A stretch of DNA of 64,000 bases from Crocinitomicaceae bacterium (GTDB taxonomy: Bacteria; Bacteroidota; Bacteroidia; Flavobacteriales_D; Crocinitomicaceae): contig JAGYIR010000005.1 in assembly GCA_018402525.1 (NCBI GenBank), forward strand, positions 62,001 to 126,000. The letters run 5' to 3'. Shown here piece by piece: positions 46,451-56,405 of this stretch. Each line of letters starts with the position of its first letter. Positions within the stretch are counted from its first letter, which is position 1. A program made the translations under genes and the position numbers. The notes beneath the pieces were generated by a model, which was not told the DNA's origin, did no database searches, and saw only the letters and a list, made by a program, of their open reading frames with translations.

Positions 46451-47609
46451 ATGCCTTTTTATCAAAAGTTAGGAAGTATCCCTCCGAAGAGACACACGGT
46501 TTTTAGAAAAGAAAACGGTGAGCTTTACCACGAACAATTATTTGGGACGGTTGGGTTTGATGGGATGTCCTCCTTGATGTACCATGTTGAACCTCCGACC
46601 ATTGTAAAAAACTTTGTGGAGCAGGTAGATTTAAATCCTGAAATTGCGCACGAGAAACAGCTCCAAATGAGAAGTTTCGCTGGATTTAAAGTCGTTCCGG
46701 CAAATGACTATTTGGAAAGCAGAGTTGCGGTACTGGTAAATAACGATTGTCAAATTGCACTGGCTGCTCCTAAAAAATCGTTGAGGGATTATTTCTATAA
46801 AAATGCAGATTGTGATGAAGTGATTTTCATTCACCAAGGATCTGGAACCTTACGCACTCAATTGGGAAACATTCCGTTCAAATACGGCGATTACTTGGTG
46901 GTTCCTCGTGGAATTATCTATCAAATTGATTTTGATACTGGAAGAAAATCGCTTATTCATCGTTGAATCACATCACCCGATATATACACCAAAACGCTAT
47001 AGAAATTGGTTCGGACAGTTGCTTGAACATTCGCCGTACTGCGAGCGCGATTTCCGTCCACCATCAGAATTAGAAACACATCACGAAAAAGGAGATTTCC
47101 TCGTGAAAACTAAAAAACAAGGAATATTGTATTCGTACAACTACGCGTCGCATCCGTTTGACGTTGTTGGTTGGGACGGGTTCAATTATCCGTATGCGTT
47201 CTCCATTCACGATTTTGAACCAATTACAGGTCGAATTCACTTACCTCCTCCAATTCACCAAACATTTGAGACAAGTGCATTCGTGATTTGTTCGTTTGTG
47301 CCGAGATTATACGATTATCACCCAGATTCCATTCCAGCTCCATACAATCACAGTAACATTGATTCCGACGAAGTATTGTACTACGTGGATGGTGATTTCA
47401 TGAGTCGAAATAACATTGAAAAGGGACAAATTACATTGCATCCAGCAGGTTTACCTCACGGACCGCACCCAGGAGCCTACGAAAGAAGTATTGGCAAAAA
47501 AGAAACGCACGAATTAGCAGTCATGGTAGATACATTCAAACCACTTCAACTGACAAAAAAAGGCCTAGAATTAGAAATTAAAGACTATTACCAGTCTTGG
47601 TTACATTAA
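46451..47609 (+). CDS. hmgA: Homogentisate 1,2-dioxygenase, apparent frameshift
   Basis: Non-haem iron enzyme of tyrosine breakdown that opens homogentisate to maleylacetoacetate. Predicted 385 aa. HQGSGTLRTQLGNIPFKYGDYLVVPRG (cupin) is in the first frame; HPAGLPHGPHPGAYE, with metal-binding His and Glu, is in the second. Frames 46451-46966 and 46908-47609 merge when one A is removed from GGAAGAAAATCGC near 46945, restoring the chain into NRLFIVESHHPIYTPKRYRN. It is followed by hppD 14 bases later, the preceding enzyme of the same pathway. Confidence 0.92.
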
Positions 47610-47623
47610 ATTAAGTAGAAATC

Positions 47624-48790
47624 ATGGGAAAACAAACGACACCACAAAGCGTGGAATACGGATTAGAAAAAATATTTGAAGGAGCGCAAGACTTTCTTCC
47701 TCTTCTGGGGACGGATTACGTTGAGTTTTACGTAGGGAACGCAAAACAAGCGGCTCATTTTTACAAAACAGCATTTGGATTTCAGTCGCACGCGTATGCA
47801 GGATTGGAAACTGGTGTAAAAGACCGTGCTTCTTATGTATTGAAGCAAGATAAAATTCGCCTTGTGTTAACGACAGCATTAAAAAGTGATTCGGTCATTG
47901 GTGAGCACGTAAAAAAACATGGTGACGGTGTGAAAGTCGTTGCGTTGTGGGTAGAAGACGCTCGAAGTGCTTACGAAGAAACGATCAAACGTGGAGCGAA
48001 ATCGTACATGGAACCTGTCGTTGAGAAAGACGAGCACGGAGAAGTAGTACGCGCAGGAATTTACACGTATGGAGAGACGGTTCACATGTTCGTGGAACGT
48101 AAAAACTACAAAGGTGAGTTCTTGCCAGGTTACCAAAAATGGGAATCAGACTACAATCCTACGCCAGTTGGTTTGAAATTTATCGACCACATGGTAGGAA
48201 ACGTAGGTTGGGGCGAAATGAATACGTGGGTGAAATGGTACGAAGACGTGATGGGATTTGTGAATTTCCTTTCGTTTGACGACAAGCAGATTCACACGGA
48301 ATATTCAGCATTGATGTCGAAAGTAATGTCGAACGGAAATGGACGGATTAAATTCCCCATCAACGAACCAGCTGAAGGAAAAAAACGTTCACAAATTGAG
48401 GAGTATTTGGATTTCTACGAAGGTCCAGGTGTACAACATATTGCAGTTGCTACTGACGACATCATTTCGACTGTTTCCGCATTGCGTAGCAGAGGGATTG
48501 AGTTTTTATCCACTCCACCCGAAGAGTATTACAAAGCTGTTCCAATTCGATTAGAACAACACAATCATGCACTAAAAGAGGACATTGATACATTAAGAAG
48601 TCTGGGAATCATGATTGACGCCGATGAAGAAGGGTATTTGTTACAGATTTTCACGAAACCAGTTGAAGATCGTCCAACCTTGTTCTTTGAAATCATCCAA
48701 CGTATGGGTGCAAGAGGATTTGGTGCTGGAAACTTTAAAGCATTGTTCGAATCCATTGAGCGCGAACAAGAAAAACGAGGGACGTTATAA
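47624..48790 (+). CDS. hppD: 4-Hydroxyphenylpyruvate dioxygenase
   Basis: A 388-aa Fe(II) enzyme converting 4-hydroxyphenylpyruvate to homogentisate, the substrate of the neighbouring HmgA. Two vicinal-oxygen-chelate domains are seen. Iron ligands are in FIDHMVGNV (about 186-194), VQHIAVATDD (about 268-277) and LFFEIIQRMG (about 349-358). The C-terminal GFGAGNFKALFESIEREQ is diagnostic. Operon with hmgA. Confidence 0.95.
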   Translation: MGKQTTPQSVEYGLEKIFEGAQDFLPLLGTDYVEFYVGNAKQAAHFYKTAFGFQSHAYAGLETGVKDRASYVLKQDKIRLVLTTALKSDSVIGEHVKKHGDGVKVVALWVEDARSAYEETIKRGAKSYMEPVVEKDEHGEVVRAGIYTYGETVHMFVERKNYKGEFLPGYQKWESDYNPTPVGLKFIDHMVGNVGWGEMNTWVKWYEDVMGFVNFLSFDDKQIHTEYSALMSKVMSNGNGRIKFPINEPAEGKKRSQIEEYLDFYEGPGVQHIAVATDDIISTVSALRSRGIEFLSTPPEEYYKAVPIRLEQHNHALKEDIDTLRSLGIMIDADEEGYLLQIFTKPVEDRPTLFFEIIQRMGARGFGAGNFKALFESIEREQEKRGTL

Positions 48791-48822
48791 TTTAAGTTAT
48801 TTGTTTCAATTTCAGGAAGAAG

Positions 48823-48860
48823 CCGCTTGTCCGCCCTTGGTGGATTGGCGGTTTTTTATT
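48823..48860 (+). terminator. Terminator after hppD
   Basis: Imperfect ten-base stem CCGCTTGTCC / GGATTGGCGG around GCCCTTGGT, then TTTTTT. Confidence 0.75.
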
Positions 48861-48990
48861 TCGCTCCTGTCTCGTTCTGAAATACCGATACACAATTTTT
48901 TATCGGCATGTATAAAAGAAAAAAACATCAACTTTATTCCCCTATCCAAAGTAATCAACTTCAACTATTCCACCTACCTGAGAATCTTGC

Positions 48991-48998
48991 TATCTTTG
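48991..48998 (+). promoter_or_regulatory. -7 element before DUF1456 gene
   Basis: TATCTTTG, exact TAnnTTTG, 18 bases before ATG 49017. Confidence 0.4.
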
Positions 48999-49016
48999 CT
49001 TTATTAAACTTTGTCT

Positions 49017-49478
49017 ATGACCAATAATGATATTCTTCGGCGCATTCGCTTTACGTTTGATTACAATGACGATAAAATGATGGCCTTGTTTGCTTCTGGG
49101 GGACAAGAAGTCACGAGAGCGGAGTTAAGTGATTGGCTCAAAAAGGAGGAAGATCCTGAGTTCAAAGGAATTTACGACAAGCAATTGGCAACTTTTTTAA
49201 ACGGTTTTATCAACGAGAAACGAGGGAAAAAAGAAGGTCCACAGCCAATTCCTGAAAAATCACTCAACAATAATATCATTTTTCGCAAATTGAAAATCGC
49301 GTTGAACTTGACAGATGAAGATATCATTGCCATGCTCGATTTAGCCGATTTAAAAGCGAGTAAACACGAGATAAGTGCATTGTTCAGAAATCCTTCGCAC
49401 AAACATTACCGCTTGTGCAAAGATCAATTTTTACGTAATTTTCTGCACGGTATGCAGGTGAAATACCACAAGGGTTAG
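49017..49478 (+). CDS. DUF1456 (YehS-like) protein
   Basis: A 153-aa cytoplasmic protein made of two DUF1456 repeats (about 1-65, beginning TNNDILRRIRFTFDYNDDKMM, and about 80-145, beginning NNIIFRKLKIALNLTDEDII). The duplicated helical domain is the normal layout of this family, whose role is unknown. ATG 49017 is preferred over an upstream TTG. It is 4 bases before a sensor kinase gene, so both are likely co-transcribed. Confidence 0.9.
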   Translation: MTNNDILRRIRFTFDYNDDKMMALFASGGQEVTRAELSDWLKKEEDPEFKGIYDKQLATFLNGFINEKRGKKEGPQPIPEKSLNNNIIFRKLKIALNLTDEDIIAMLDLADLKASKHEISALFRNPSHKHYRLCKDQFLRNFLHGMQVKYHKG

Positions 49479-49482
49479 GAAA

Positions 49483-50829
49483 ATGAATAGGAGGACAATC
49501 AATACGGTTATTGCGCTCGGGATAATTTCTGTGGTGAGTATTCTATTGATTCAGGTCGTTTGGATCAAGCGCACCACTACGATTCAAAAAACAACGATTG
49601 CAATCCAAGAAAAGGAAGACAGTTTGAACCTCATTCATTTTAGCGAGCAAACGCATATTGCTTTGCGGAACATTTTGGAAGAAATATCTACCGTAAAGGC
49701 GGATAGTTCAGATTTATACGGAGCGGTTAAGCAAATCAAAACCAACTACTTTTCTGTGGATATCAACGAAGAACTCCATCCCTATTACCTAGAAAACTTA
49801 TTGAAGCGAGAGTTTTACGACCAGAATATCTTGCAAGATTTCCAATATGGAATCTACGATTGTTTTACGGATTCCATTGTCTTTGGTAACCTCATCAAAT
49901 ACAGCGAGGACATGAAATTTGCACCGACTTCGGATACCATAGCAGGTATTACTTCATCCGAAATGACATGGAAAAAGGATGGGCACTATTTTACGGTATA
50001 TTTCCCGAATGTCATCGCAGAAAATGACGTAAACATGGACGCCGACAACTATTCGCCATACCTTTATTTAAGTATCATTGTTATTCTCGTGCTCTTCTTT
50101 TTCGGTTTCAGCGTGTCGATCATTCTGCGTCAAAAACGCTTATCCGAAGTCAAAACGGACTTTATCAACAACATGACCCATGAGTTAAAAACGCCTATTT
50201 CAACCATTGGACTTTCTGCCGAAATGCTTTTACGTTCTGATTATTCGAATGAGCCTGATAAACTGAAACAATATGCAGGAATCATTTTTAAGGAAAACCA
50301 GCGACTACAGCGACAAGTGGAACGTGTCTTAAATGTGGCAAAGCTCGACAAAGAAGAAATTGTGCTTTCGAAAGAATCGTTTGACATGCATGAGCTTCTG
50401 GCCGAAGTCAAAGACAATTTTGAATTCAATCAAAACGAGAAAGGAGGAAATATTGATTTACATCTCAACGCTGAACAATTCCACATCAAAGTCGACCCGT
50501 TGCACATCTCAAACGTCGTCTTCAACTTGGTAGATAATGCCATAAAATATTGCGAGACAACACCTCACATTAAGATCACTACAAGTTCTGATAAACGACA
50601 TTTTTTAATGGAAATCGAAGACAACGGCATTGGAATTAAACGAGAAAATCTAAAAATGATTTTTGATAAATTTTACCGTGTTCCGACGGGAAACATTCAC
50701 AATGTCAAAGGATTTGGACTGGGACTGTACTACGTAAAAATGATCATTGAACAGCACAAAGGAAGCATTTTCGTTAAAAGCACCGTAGGTCAGGGGACTA
50801 CTTTTACCGTTCAATTACCACTCGATTAA
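49483..50829 (+). CDS. Membrane sensor histidine kinase (orphan)
   Basis: A 448-aa two-component sensor. TM1 about 8-28, periplasmic sensor domain about 29-188, TM2 about 190-212. HisKA box with phospho-acceptor His in NNMTHELKTPIST (about 228-240). HATPase_c with N box NLVDNAIKYCE, G1 DNGIGI, G2 GFGLGLYYVK. No response regulator gene follows; the next gene is convergent. The signal is unknown. Its stop overlaps the convergent gene's stop via TTAA. Confidence 0.93.
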   Translation: MNRRTINTVIALGIISVVSILLIQVVWIKRTTTIQKTTIAIQEKEDSLNLIHFSEQTHIALRNILEEISTVKADSSDLYGAVKQIKTNYFSVDINEELHPYYLENLLKREFYDQNILQDFQYGIYDCFTDSIVFGNLIKYSEDMKFAPTSDTIAGITSSEMTWKKDGHYFTVYFPNVIAENDVNMDADNYSPYLYLSIIVILVLFFFGFSVSIILRQKRLSEVKTDFINNMTHELKTPISTIGLSAEMLLRSDYSNEPDKLKQYAGIIFKENQRLQRQVERVLNVAKLDKEEIVLSKESFDMHELLAEVKDNFEFNQNEKGGNIDLHLNAEQFHIKVDPLHISNVVFNLVDNAIKYCETTPHIKITTSSDKRHFLMEIEDNGIGIKRENLKMIFDKFYRVPTGNIHNVKGFGLGLYYVKMIIEQHKGSIFVKSTVGQGTTFTVQLPLD

Positions 50830-51209
50830 TATTTTTCAAGCGATGCCATTGGTTGAGGGTATAATCCTTCACGCGATGCCTTTTTTCCTCTGACATATAC
50901 CATTATGCGCTCCGCATACGTTTGTCCTTCCATGCGGGCCTCTATCAAATAGTACGTTTTTGATTTGAACATCACGGAATACGTTCCTTTCATTTTATTA
51001 TTGCCAATGGTCAATTCGATAACATCCGAATCCAGTGTCATGTATATTGAACAGGACGAAACGTCCATCACTTCCTTGTCGGTTTGAATTTGATACGCAG
51101 GAATTGTTCCCTTGTATTTTCCAAGGTATTTCTTTTTTAAGGCACCATCGTTTTGTGCTGCCAAGGTGATAGGCAAAAGGATAAACATCAAAATATACCA
51201 GTGCTTCAT
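50826..51209 (-). CDS. Hypothetical secreted protein
   Basis: A 127-aa protein, family not recognised. Start chosen at the ATG heading a clear signal peptide (MKHWYILMFILLPITLAAQ), 22 codons inside a longer open frame. The mature part is a small beta-rich domain (CSIYMTLDSDVIELTIG, MKGTYSVMFKSKTYYLIEAR) reminiscent of lipocalin-like or DUF small barrels, with no known activity. Convergent with the sensor kinase. Confidence 0.7.
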   Translation of the reverse strand: MKHWYILMFILLPITLAAQNDGALKKKYLGKYKGTIPAYQIQTDKEVMDVSSCSIYMTLDSDVIELTIGNNKMKGTYSVMFKSKTYYLIEARMEGQTYAERIMVYVRGKKASREGLYPQPMASLEKY

Positions 51210-51384
51210 GCAACGAATGTAATGAAAAGATTCAAAAAGTCCGACAGGATGACCTCCCAAGTTGACATCAAACAATAACCCATTTTAATTATTTTTTCAA
51301 CGATTCCAGTCACTTACGAACATTCCTACAACTAATCCAACGAAAACAATTAAATTCGAGGTGCAATTACAATCATCGACAAAA

Positions 51385-52179
51385 ATGAAACAGTACCAAG
51401 ATTTATTGCGTCACATCCGTGACAATGGAACATTGAAGGAAGACCGCACAGGAACGGGAACAAAATCCGTTTTCGGTTACCAAATGCGTTTTGATTTATC
51501 GGAAGGATTTCCATGTATTACGACAAAAAAATTACATCTCCGATCTATTATTATTGAGTTGCTGTGGTTTTTGAAAGGGGATACAAACATTAAATTCCTC
51601 AAAGACAACAACGTTCGGATTTGGGATGAATGGGCAGACGAAAATGGAAATCTTGGTCCAGTTTACGGTCACCAATGGCGTTCATGGCCAGATGGAAAAG
51701 GTGGAACAATTGACCAAATCACCAAATTGGTTGATCAAATCAAACACAATCCTGATTCACGCCGACTGTTAGTTTCAGCATGGAACGTGGCCGATGTCGA
51801 TAACATGGCCTTACCTCCTTGTCACACCATGTTTCAGTTCTACGTGGCAGACGGAAAACTGAGTTGTCAATTGTACCAGCGCAGTGCCGACACTTTTCTT
51901 GGCGTACCTTTCAATATTGCATCGTATGCTTTGTTTACGATGATGCTAGCACAAGTGTGCGATTTGAAATTGGGTGAATTCATTCACACATTTGGAGACG
52001 CACATATTTACAGCAATCACATGGAACAAGTGAATCTGCAACTTTCGAGAGATCCTCGACCGCTTCCAACTATGGAAATAAATCCAAACGTAAAAGACAT
52101 ATTCTCATTCACTTATGAAGATTTCAACTTGGTTAACTACGATCCACATCCACACATCAAAGGTGAAGTGGCTGTTTAG
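51385..52179 (+). CDS. thyA: Thymidylate synthase
   Basis: A 264-aa enzyme making dTMP from dUMP with methylenetetrahydrofolate. [12 protein letters not shown] holds the catalytic Cys (about 146). [13 protein letters not shown] and the C-terminal [11 protein letters not shown] (folate closure) are intact. Start set at [15 protein letters not shown] rather than an upstream GTG. Followed by capA, whose start lies in its 3' end, and then folA, which regenerates the folate it oxidises. Confidence 0.96.
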   Translation: MKQYQDLLRHIRDNGTLKEDRTGTGTKSVFGYQMRFDLSEGFPCITTKKLHLRSIIIELLWFLKGDTNIKFLKDNNVRIWDEWADENGNLGPVYGHQWRSWPDGKGGTIDQITKLVDQIKHNPDSRRLLVSAWNVADVDNMALPPCHTMFQFYVADGKLSCQLYQRSADTFLGVPFNIASYALFTMMLAQVCDLKLGEFIHTFGDAHIYSNHMEQVNLQLSRDPRPLPTMEINPNVKDIFSFTYEDFNLVNYDPHPHIKGEVAV

Positions 52180-53524
52180 TTCGATTCTATTTTTTCTTGC
52201 ATTTTCATCGCTTGGGCAGAATAACCTGTCCTTTCTTTTCGTTGGAGATGTGATGCAGCACGATGGTCAAATTGCAGCAGCATTAAACCCTGCAACCAAC
52301 ACGTACGATTACGACGATGGATATAAATTCGTAAAGCCAATTATCAATCAATACGACATTCGCGTTGCAAATTTAGAGGTGACATTGGCTGGAAAACCTT
52401 ACAAAGGATATCCGCAATTCTCTGCACCAGATGAATTGGCCGAAGTACTCGTCAGCTCAGGATTCAATGTAATACTTACTTCCAACAATCACTCTTGCGA
52501 CAGAGGAGATAAGGGTGTTATCAGAACCTTGGATGTTTTGGATGAACTCGGTGTGATGCATACGGGGACATTTCGAAATCAAGCAGAACGTGATGCCAAT
52601 TACCCACTCATGATTGAACGTGAAGGAATGAAAATCGCACTACTCAACTACACGTATGGAACCAACGGTTTAACAGTGAAAGCGCCATTGATTGTGAATT
52701 ATATCGACAGTGCCGTCATAAAAAAAGACGTTCAACGTGCTAGAGAACTAAAAGCGGATTACATCATTTGCAACATGCACTGGGGAATTGAATACAATCC
52801 ACTACCCAACAATTACCAAAAGAAATGGGAGTCGTATTGCTACGAATTAGGCATTGATATGGTGATGGGAAATCACCCGCACGTAGTTCAACCGACAGAA
52901 CACAAAACAGTCAACGGAGAAGATAAACTTACAGTTTGGTCACTGGGGAATTTTGTTTCAAACATGAGTATTCGCTACACCCGTGGTGGATTGATGGTCG
53001 GAACTACGTTGGAGAAAAAGGGAACTGACGTTAAAATAAAGGATGTTGAACATCATTTTATCTATGTCCTAAAGCGACAAGAGGGAAAAACAAAACCTTA
53101 TTACATCTTACCTGAATTCGATTACAACACGTATCGTCCTGGATTTGTAAGTGCAGAAGAAGAAAAGAAAATGAATGAGTTTTTTGCTGATAGTCGAAAA
53201 TTATACGCTGAACATGCAAAAGGAACAATCGAAAGTATCGTTCAAAAAGAATCGAAGGCAGGCGAACTCTATCAGAATTATTTGAAAGGGTATTATTCTG
53301 TGAGCATCGGCGATCCAGATTTTAAATTACTCCTTGATAAAAATATTGGTCGTTACTTGCACAAAACTGTCAGTCACAGTGGCAACCGTTACTTGCTCTC
53401 TGGTGTGTGCAAAGACATCGAAAGTGCAAAAGGAGTGGAACAATTCATCCGAGATTTAAAAATTTCTGACAAGGTCTCCATCGTTTACGTGACACCAGAA
53501 GAAGTAAAAGTCGTAAGTCAATGA
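52163..53524 (+). CDS. CapA-family (poly-gamma-glutamate capsule-type) metallophosphatase-like protein
   Basis: About 453 aa. Likely start GTG 52163, which heads a signal peptide ([19 protein letters not shown]) and overlaps thyA by 17 bases; an ATG at 52115 lies deeper inside thyA. CapA-type metal-binding motifs: [11 protein letters not shown] (about 26-36), [27 protein letters not shown] and [13 protein letters not shown]-terminal SPOR-like segment ([20 protein letters not shown]) suggests peptidoglycan contact. The position between two folate-cycle genes is puzzling. Confidence 0.88.
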   Translation: MKWLFSSILFFLAFSSLGQNNLSFLFVGDVMQHDGQIAAALNPATNTYDYDDGYKFVKPIINQYDIRVANLEVTLAGKPYKGYPQFSAPDELAEVLVSSGFNVILTSNNHSCDRGDKGVIRTLDVLDELGVMHTGTFRNQAERDANYPLMIEREGMKIALLNYTYGTNGLTVKAPLIVNYIDSAVIKKDVQRARELKADYIICNMHWGIEYNPLPNNYQKKWESYCYELGIDMVMGNHPHVVQPTEHKTVNGEDKLTVWSLGNFVSNMSIRYTRGGLMVGTTLEKKGTDVKIKDVEHHFIYVLKRQEGKTKPYYILPEFDYNTYRPGFVSAEEEKKMNEFFADSRKLYAEHAKGTIESIVQKESKAGELYQNYLKGYYSVSIGDPDFKLLLDKNIGRYLHKTVSHSGNRYLLSGVCKDIESAKGVEQFIRDLKISDKVSIVYVTPEEVKVVSQ

Positions 53525-54032
53525 AAGTTGCATTAATTGTCGCAATGGATCTTGAAAGAGGGATCGGAAAAAACAATGACCTCATGTGGCATTTACCCGC
53601 CGATATGCGCTTCTTCAAACAAACCACTTTGGGCCATGTCGTTGTGATGGGAAGAAAAACTACGAATCAATTCCTGAAAAATACAGGCCGTTACCCGAAA
53701 GAGAAAACGTTGTTCTAACGAGAAACACAGACTATCAAGCGGAAAGATGTAAAGTGTTTAATTCCTTGGAAAGCTGCCTTGATCACTACAAAAATGAAAG
53801 TGAACGAACAGTTTTTATTATTGGCGGGGGAGAGATTTACAAAATGGCACTTGAACTAAATTGCATCGACGAAATGTACATTTCACACATCAATAAAGCA
53901 TACAGTGCGGATACTTTTTTCCCAGAGTTTGATTTAAAAAAGTGGAAGGTGGAGACGGTGCTTACGCATGAAAAAGATGATAGGAATGAGGCGAGTTTTA
54001 GTGTGCTCAAGTATGTTAAAATTAAACTTTGA
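53521..54032 (+). CDS. folA: Dihydrofolate reductase, apparent frameshift
   Basis: Predicted 170-aa NADPH-dependent reductase of dihydrofolate. [24 protein letters not shown] (N-terminal) and VVVMGRKT (about 40-47) are in frame 1; [22 protein letters not shown] and [10 protein letters not shown] in frame 2. One T is missing at AAAACTACG near 53660; adding it joins them ([15 protein letters not shown]). ATG overlaps the capA stop (ATGA). Essential for thymidylate synthesis by the adjacent ThyA, so true loss is unlikely. Confidence 0.92.
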
Positions 54033-54034
54033 AT

Positions 54035-54142
54035 TCGAATGCTAGGCTTCGGCATTTCGACAAGCTCAATGTCCGAAGCTCAGCATGCCCAATATTTCGG
54101 TCATCGGTCATCGAGCTTGTCGAGATGAGAGATACCGAAATT
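54035..54142. repeat. Intergenic repeat element with nested inverted repeats (TTCGACAAGCTC type)
   Basis: Nested palindromes: TCGACAAGCTC / GAGCTTGTCGA (54057-54067 and 54113-54123), GCTTCGG / CCGAAGC (54046-54052 and 54073-54079), ATTTCGGT / ACCGAAAT (54094-54101 and 54134-54141), plus tandem GGTCATC. The TTCGACAAGCTCA core resembles short dispersed repeats that I associate with Bacteroidota intergenic regions. Gene-free and lacks a T-run, so it is not a simple terminator. Confidence 0.65.
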
Positions 54143-54170
54143 TAACTGAAATAATTTTGAACTGATAAAA

Positions 54171-56279
54171 ATGAAAGTTTGCATTGCCGAAAAACCTAGT
54201 GTTGCTAAAGACATCGCCGAAGTACTCGGAGCGAAGCAGCGCAACGACGGCTATTATGAAGGCAACGGCTATCAAGTCACTTGGACGTTTGGGCACCTAT
54301 GCACCCTGAAAGAACCGCAGGATTACAAAGAGCATTGGAAGTACTGGAAACTAGAAGATTTACCGATTGTACCAGATAATTTTGGGATTAAGCTCATCGA
54401 AAATAAGGGCGTTGAAAAGCAATTCAATACGATTGCACGACTTGTTCAAAACTGTGAAGAAGTCATCAATTGCGGGGATGCTGGACAAGAAGGAGAATTA
54501 ATCCAGCGTTGGGTATTGCTTAAAGCGAAATGCAGTGTTCCTATCAAACGTTTGTGGATTTCTTCATTAACAGAGGAAGCCATAAAAGAAGGGTTTGAAA
54601 AGCTACAGGATTCAAAAAAATACGACAATTTGTATTCAGCAGGAAGCGCGCGCGCCATTGGCGATTGGATGTTGGGCATTAACGGAACTCGTTTGTTCAC
54701 CAAGAAATTTGGGCAAGGGAAATCAACCTTATCGATTGGACGCGTGCAGACGCCAACCCTAGCAATGATTGTCGAACGTCAAAAAGAAATTGATGCCTTT
54801 GTTTCTTATGATTATTGGGAGTTAAAAACCGTGTACAAAACGCAAGAATTTAATTGCCAAATAGATCGTCTGAAATCGGCGGAAAAGGCAGAAAAAGGAC
54901 TGGAATATGTCAAGGACAAAGATTTTGAAATCATATCCTTTGAACAAAAAGAAGGTAAAGAAGGAAATCCGCGCTTGTACGATTTAACCTCGCTACAAGT
55001 CGATTCCAACAAGAAATTCGGCTACTCGGCAGATGATACGCTGAAGTTGATTCAAGGATTGTACGAGAAGAAATTTGTGACGTATCCAAGGGTAGACACG
55101 ACCTATCTTTCTGAAGATTTACATCCGAAGGTCCCAAATATTCTTCGAGGGTTAAAGTATTATTCGCGATTTACGGAATCAATTTTAGAAGCTCCGATTG
55201 AGAAGTCATCAACTATTTTTAACGATAAAAAAGTAACAGATCACCACGCTATTATTCCCACAGGAATTGTTCCATCCGGTATTACGCATGCAGAACAGCA
55301 GATTTACGACCTCATCACGCGTCGATTTATTGCCGTTTTTTACCCAGCTTGTATTGTTTCCAACACGACAGTCATTGGGAAAGTCGAAGAGTTGGAATTT
55401 AAAGCGACAGGAAAACAAATCATTTCTCCGGGCTGGAGAGCGGTTTACGCCGACGAAAACGACAAGAAGGAAAATAAAGAGGAAACCATCATGCCTCACT
55501 TTGAAGAAGGTGAAAAAGGTTCACATGAACCGTTCGTGCATCAAGGCAAAACATCACCGCCAAAAGCATACACTGAGGCAACGCTATTACGTGCTATGGA
55601 ATCGGCGGGAAAGCAAATTGACGATGAAGAAATGCGTGAGTTGATGAAAGACAATGGGATAGGTCGACCTTCTACGCGGGCAAATATTATAGAAACGCTC
55701 TTCAAGCGAAAGTACATTGAGAAGAAGCGAAAAAACATTATAGCGACACCGACCGGTATGGCATTGATTGATACGATTCAAAATGAATTGCTCAAAAGCG
55801 CTGAATTAACGGGTGATTGGGAGAAGAAACTTCGCTTGATAGAAAAAGGCGAGTACGACATTGATGTCTTCAAACAAGAACTTTTCACCATGGTGCGTTC
55901 ACTCACCGACGAGGTAATTTTTGACACACAGCGTCCCGTTTCCTTTTTTCAGGAGCCAGTCAAAGCAACCAAAAAACCAAGTGCACCACGTGTAAAAAAA
56001 GAAATTTCATTCGATGTGATTGACTGTCCAAAATGCAAAAACTCAAAATTGATCAAAGGTAAAACGGCTGTTGGATGCCTCAACTACAAAGTCTGCAATT
56101 TTAAAATTCCCTTTCATTTAATGGGTAAAAAGCTCACGGATAATCAATTAAATGACCTTATCACAAAGAAGAAATCACCATTAATCAAAGGAATTTTAGA
56201 CCCTGCCACAAAAGAAAAAAAAGAGGGACATTTTGAATTGGATGGAACATTCAACGTACACTTCACACCATCGACCTAG
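54171..56279 (+). CDS. topB: DNA topoisomerase III (type IA)
   Basis: A 702-aa enzyme. TOPRIM at the N-terminus (KVCIAEKPSVAKDIAEVLG; Glu, and DAGQEGELIQR for Asp metal ligands at about 104-114). Catalytic Tyr in KKFVTYPRVDTTYLSED (about 300-316). RPSTRANIIETL (about 496-507) belongs to the active-site cleft. One C-terminal zinc ribbon (CPKCKN ... CLNYKVCNF, about 620-645). It decatenates DNA. Preceded by the intergenic repeat element. Confidence 0.95.
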   Translation: MKVCIAEKPSVAKDIAEVLGAKQRNDGYYEGNGYQVTWTFGHLCTLKEPQDYKEHWKYWKLEDLPIVPDNFGIKLIENKGVEKQFNTIARLVQNCEEVINCGDAGQEGELIQRWVLLKAKCSVPIKRLWISSLTEEAIKEGFEKLQDSKKYDNLYSAGSARAIGDWMLGINGTRLFTKKFGQGKSTLSIGRVQTPTLAMIVERQKEIDAFVSYDYWELKTVYKTQEFNCQIDRLKSAEKAEKGLEYVKDKDFEIISFEQKEGKEGNPRLYDLTSLQVDSNKKFGYSADDTLKLIQGLYEKKFVTYPRVDTTYLSEDLHPKVPNILRGLKYYSRFTESILEAPIEKSSTIFNDKKVTDHHAIIPTGIVPSGITHAEQQIYDLITRRFIAVFYPACIVSNTTVIGKVEELEFKATGKQIISPGWRAVYADENDKKENKEETIMPHFEEGEKGSHEPFVHQGKTSPPKAYTEATLLRAMESAGKQIDDEEMRELMKDNGIGRPSTRANIIETLFKRKYIEKKRKNIIATPTGMALIDTIQNELLKSAELTGDWEKKLRLIEKGEYDIDVFKQELFTMVRSLTDEVIFDTQRPVSFFQEPVKATKKPSAPRVKKEISFDVIDCPKCKNSKLIKGKTAVGCLNYKVCNFKIPFHLMGKKLTDNQLNDLITKKKSPLIKGILDPATKEKKEGHFELDGTFNVHFTPST

Positions 56280-56405
56280 TCACTAACTTTCCATAGAAAT
56301 TCAATTCCTTGAAAATAATTTGCTGAATTAAATGTTAATCAGGGATTTATCTGTATATTTCAGTTACTTTAAGCCTATCGATTAACCCTTAGACATCAGC
56401 TGGTC

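Noticed and set aside
48615-49007. 130-codon open frame after hppD
   Set aside because: It starts inside hppD, runs over the terminator and has no recognisable domain.
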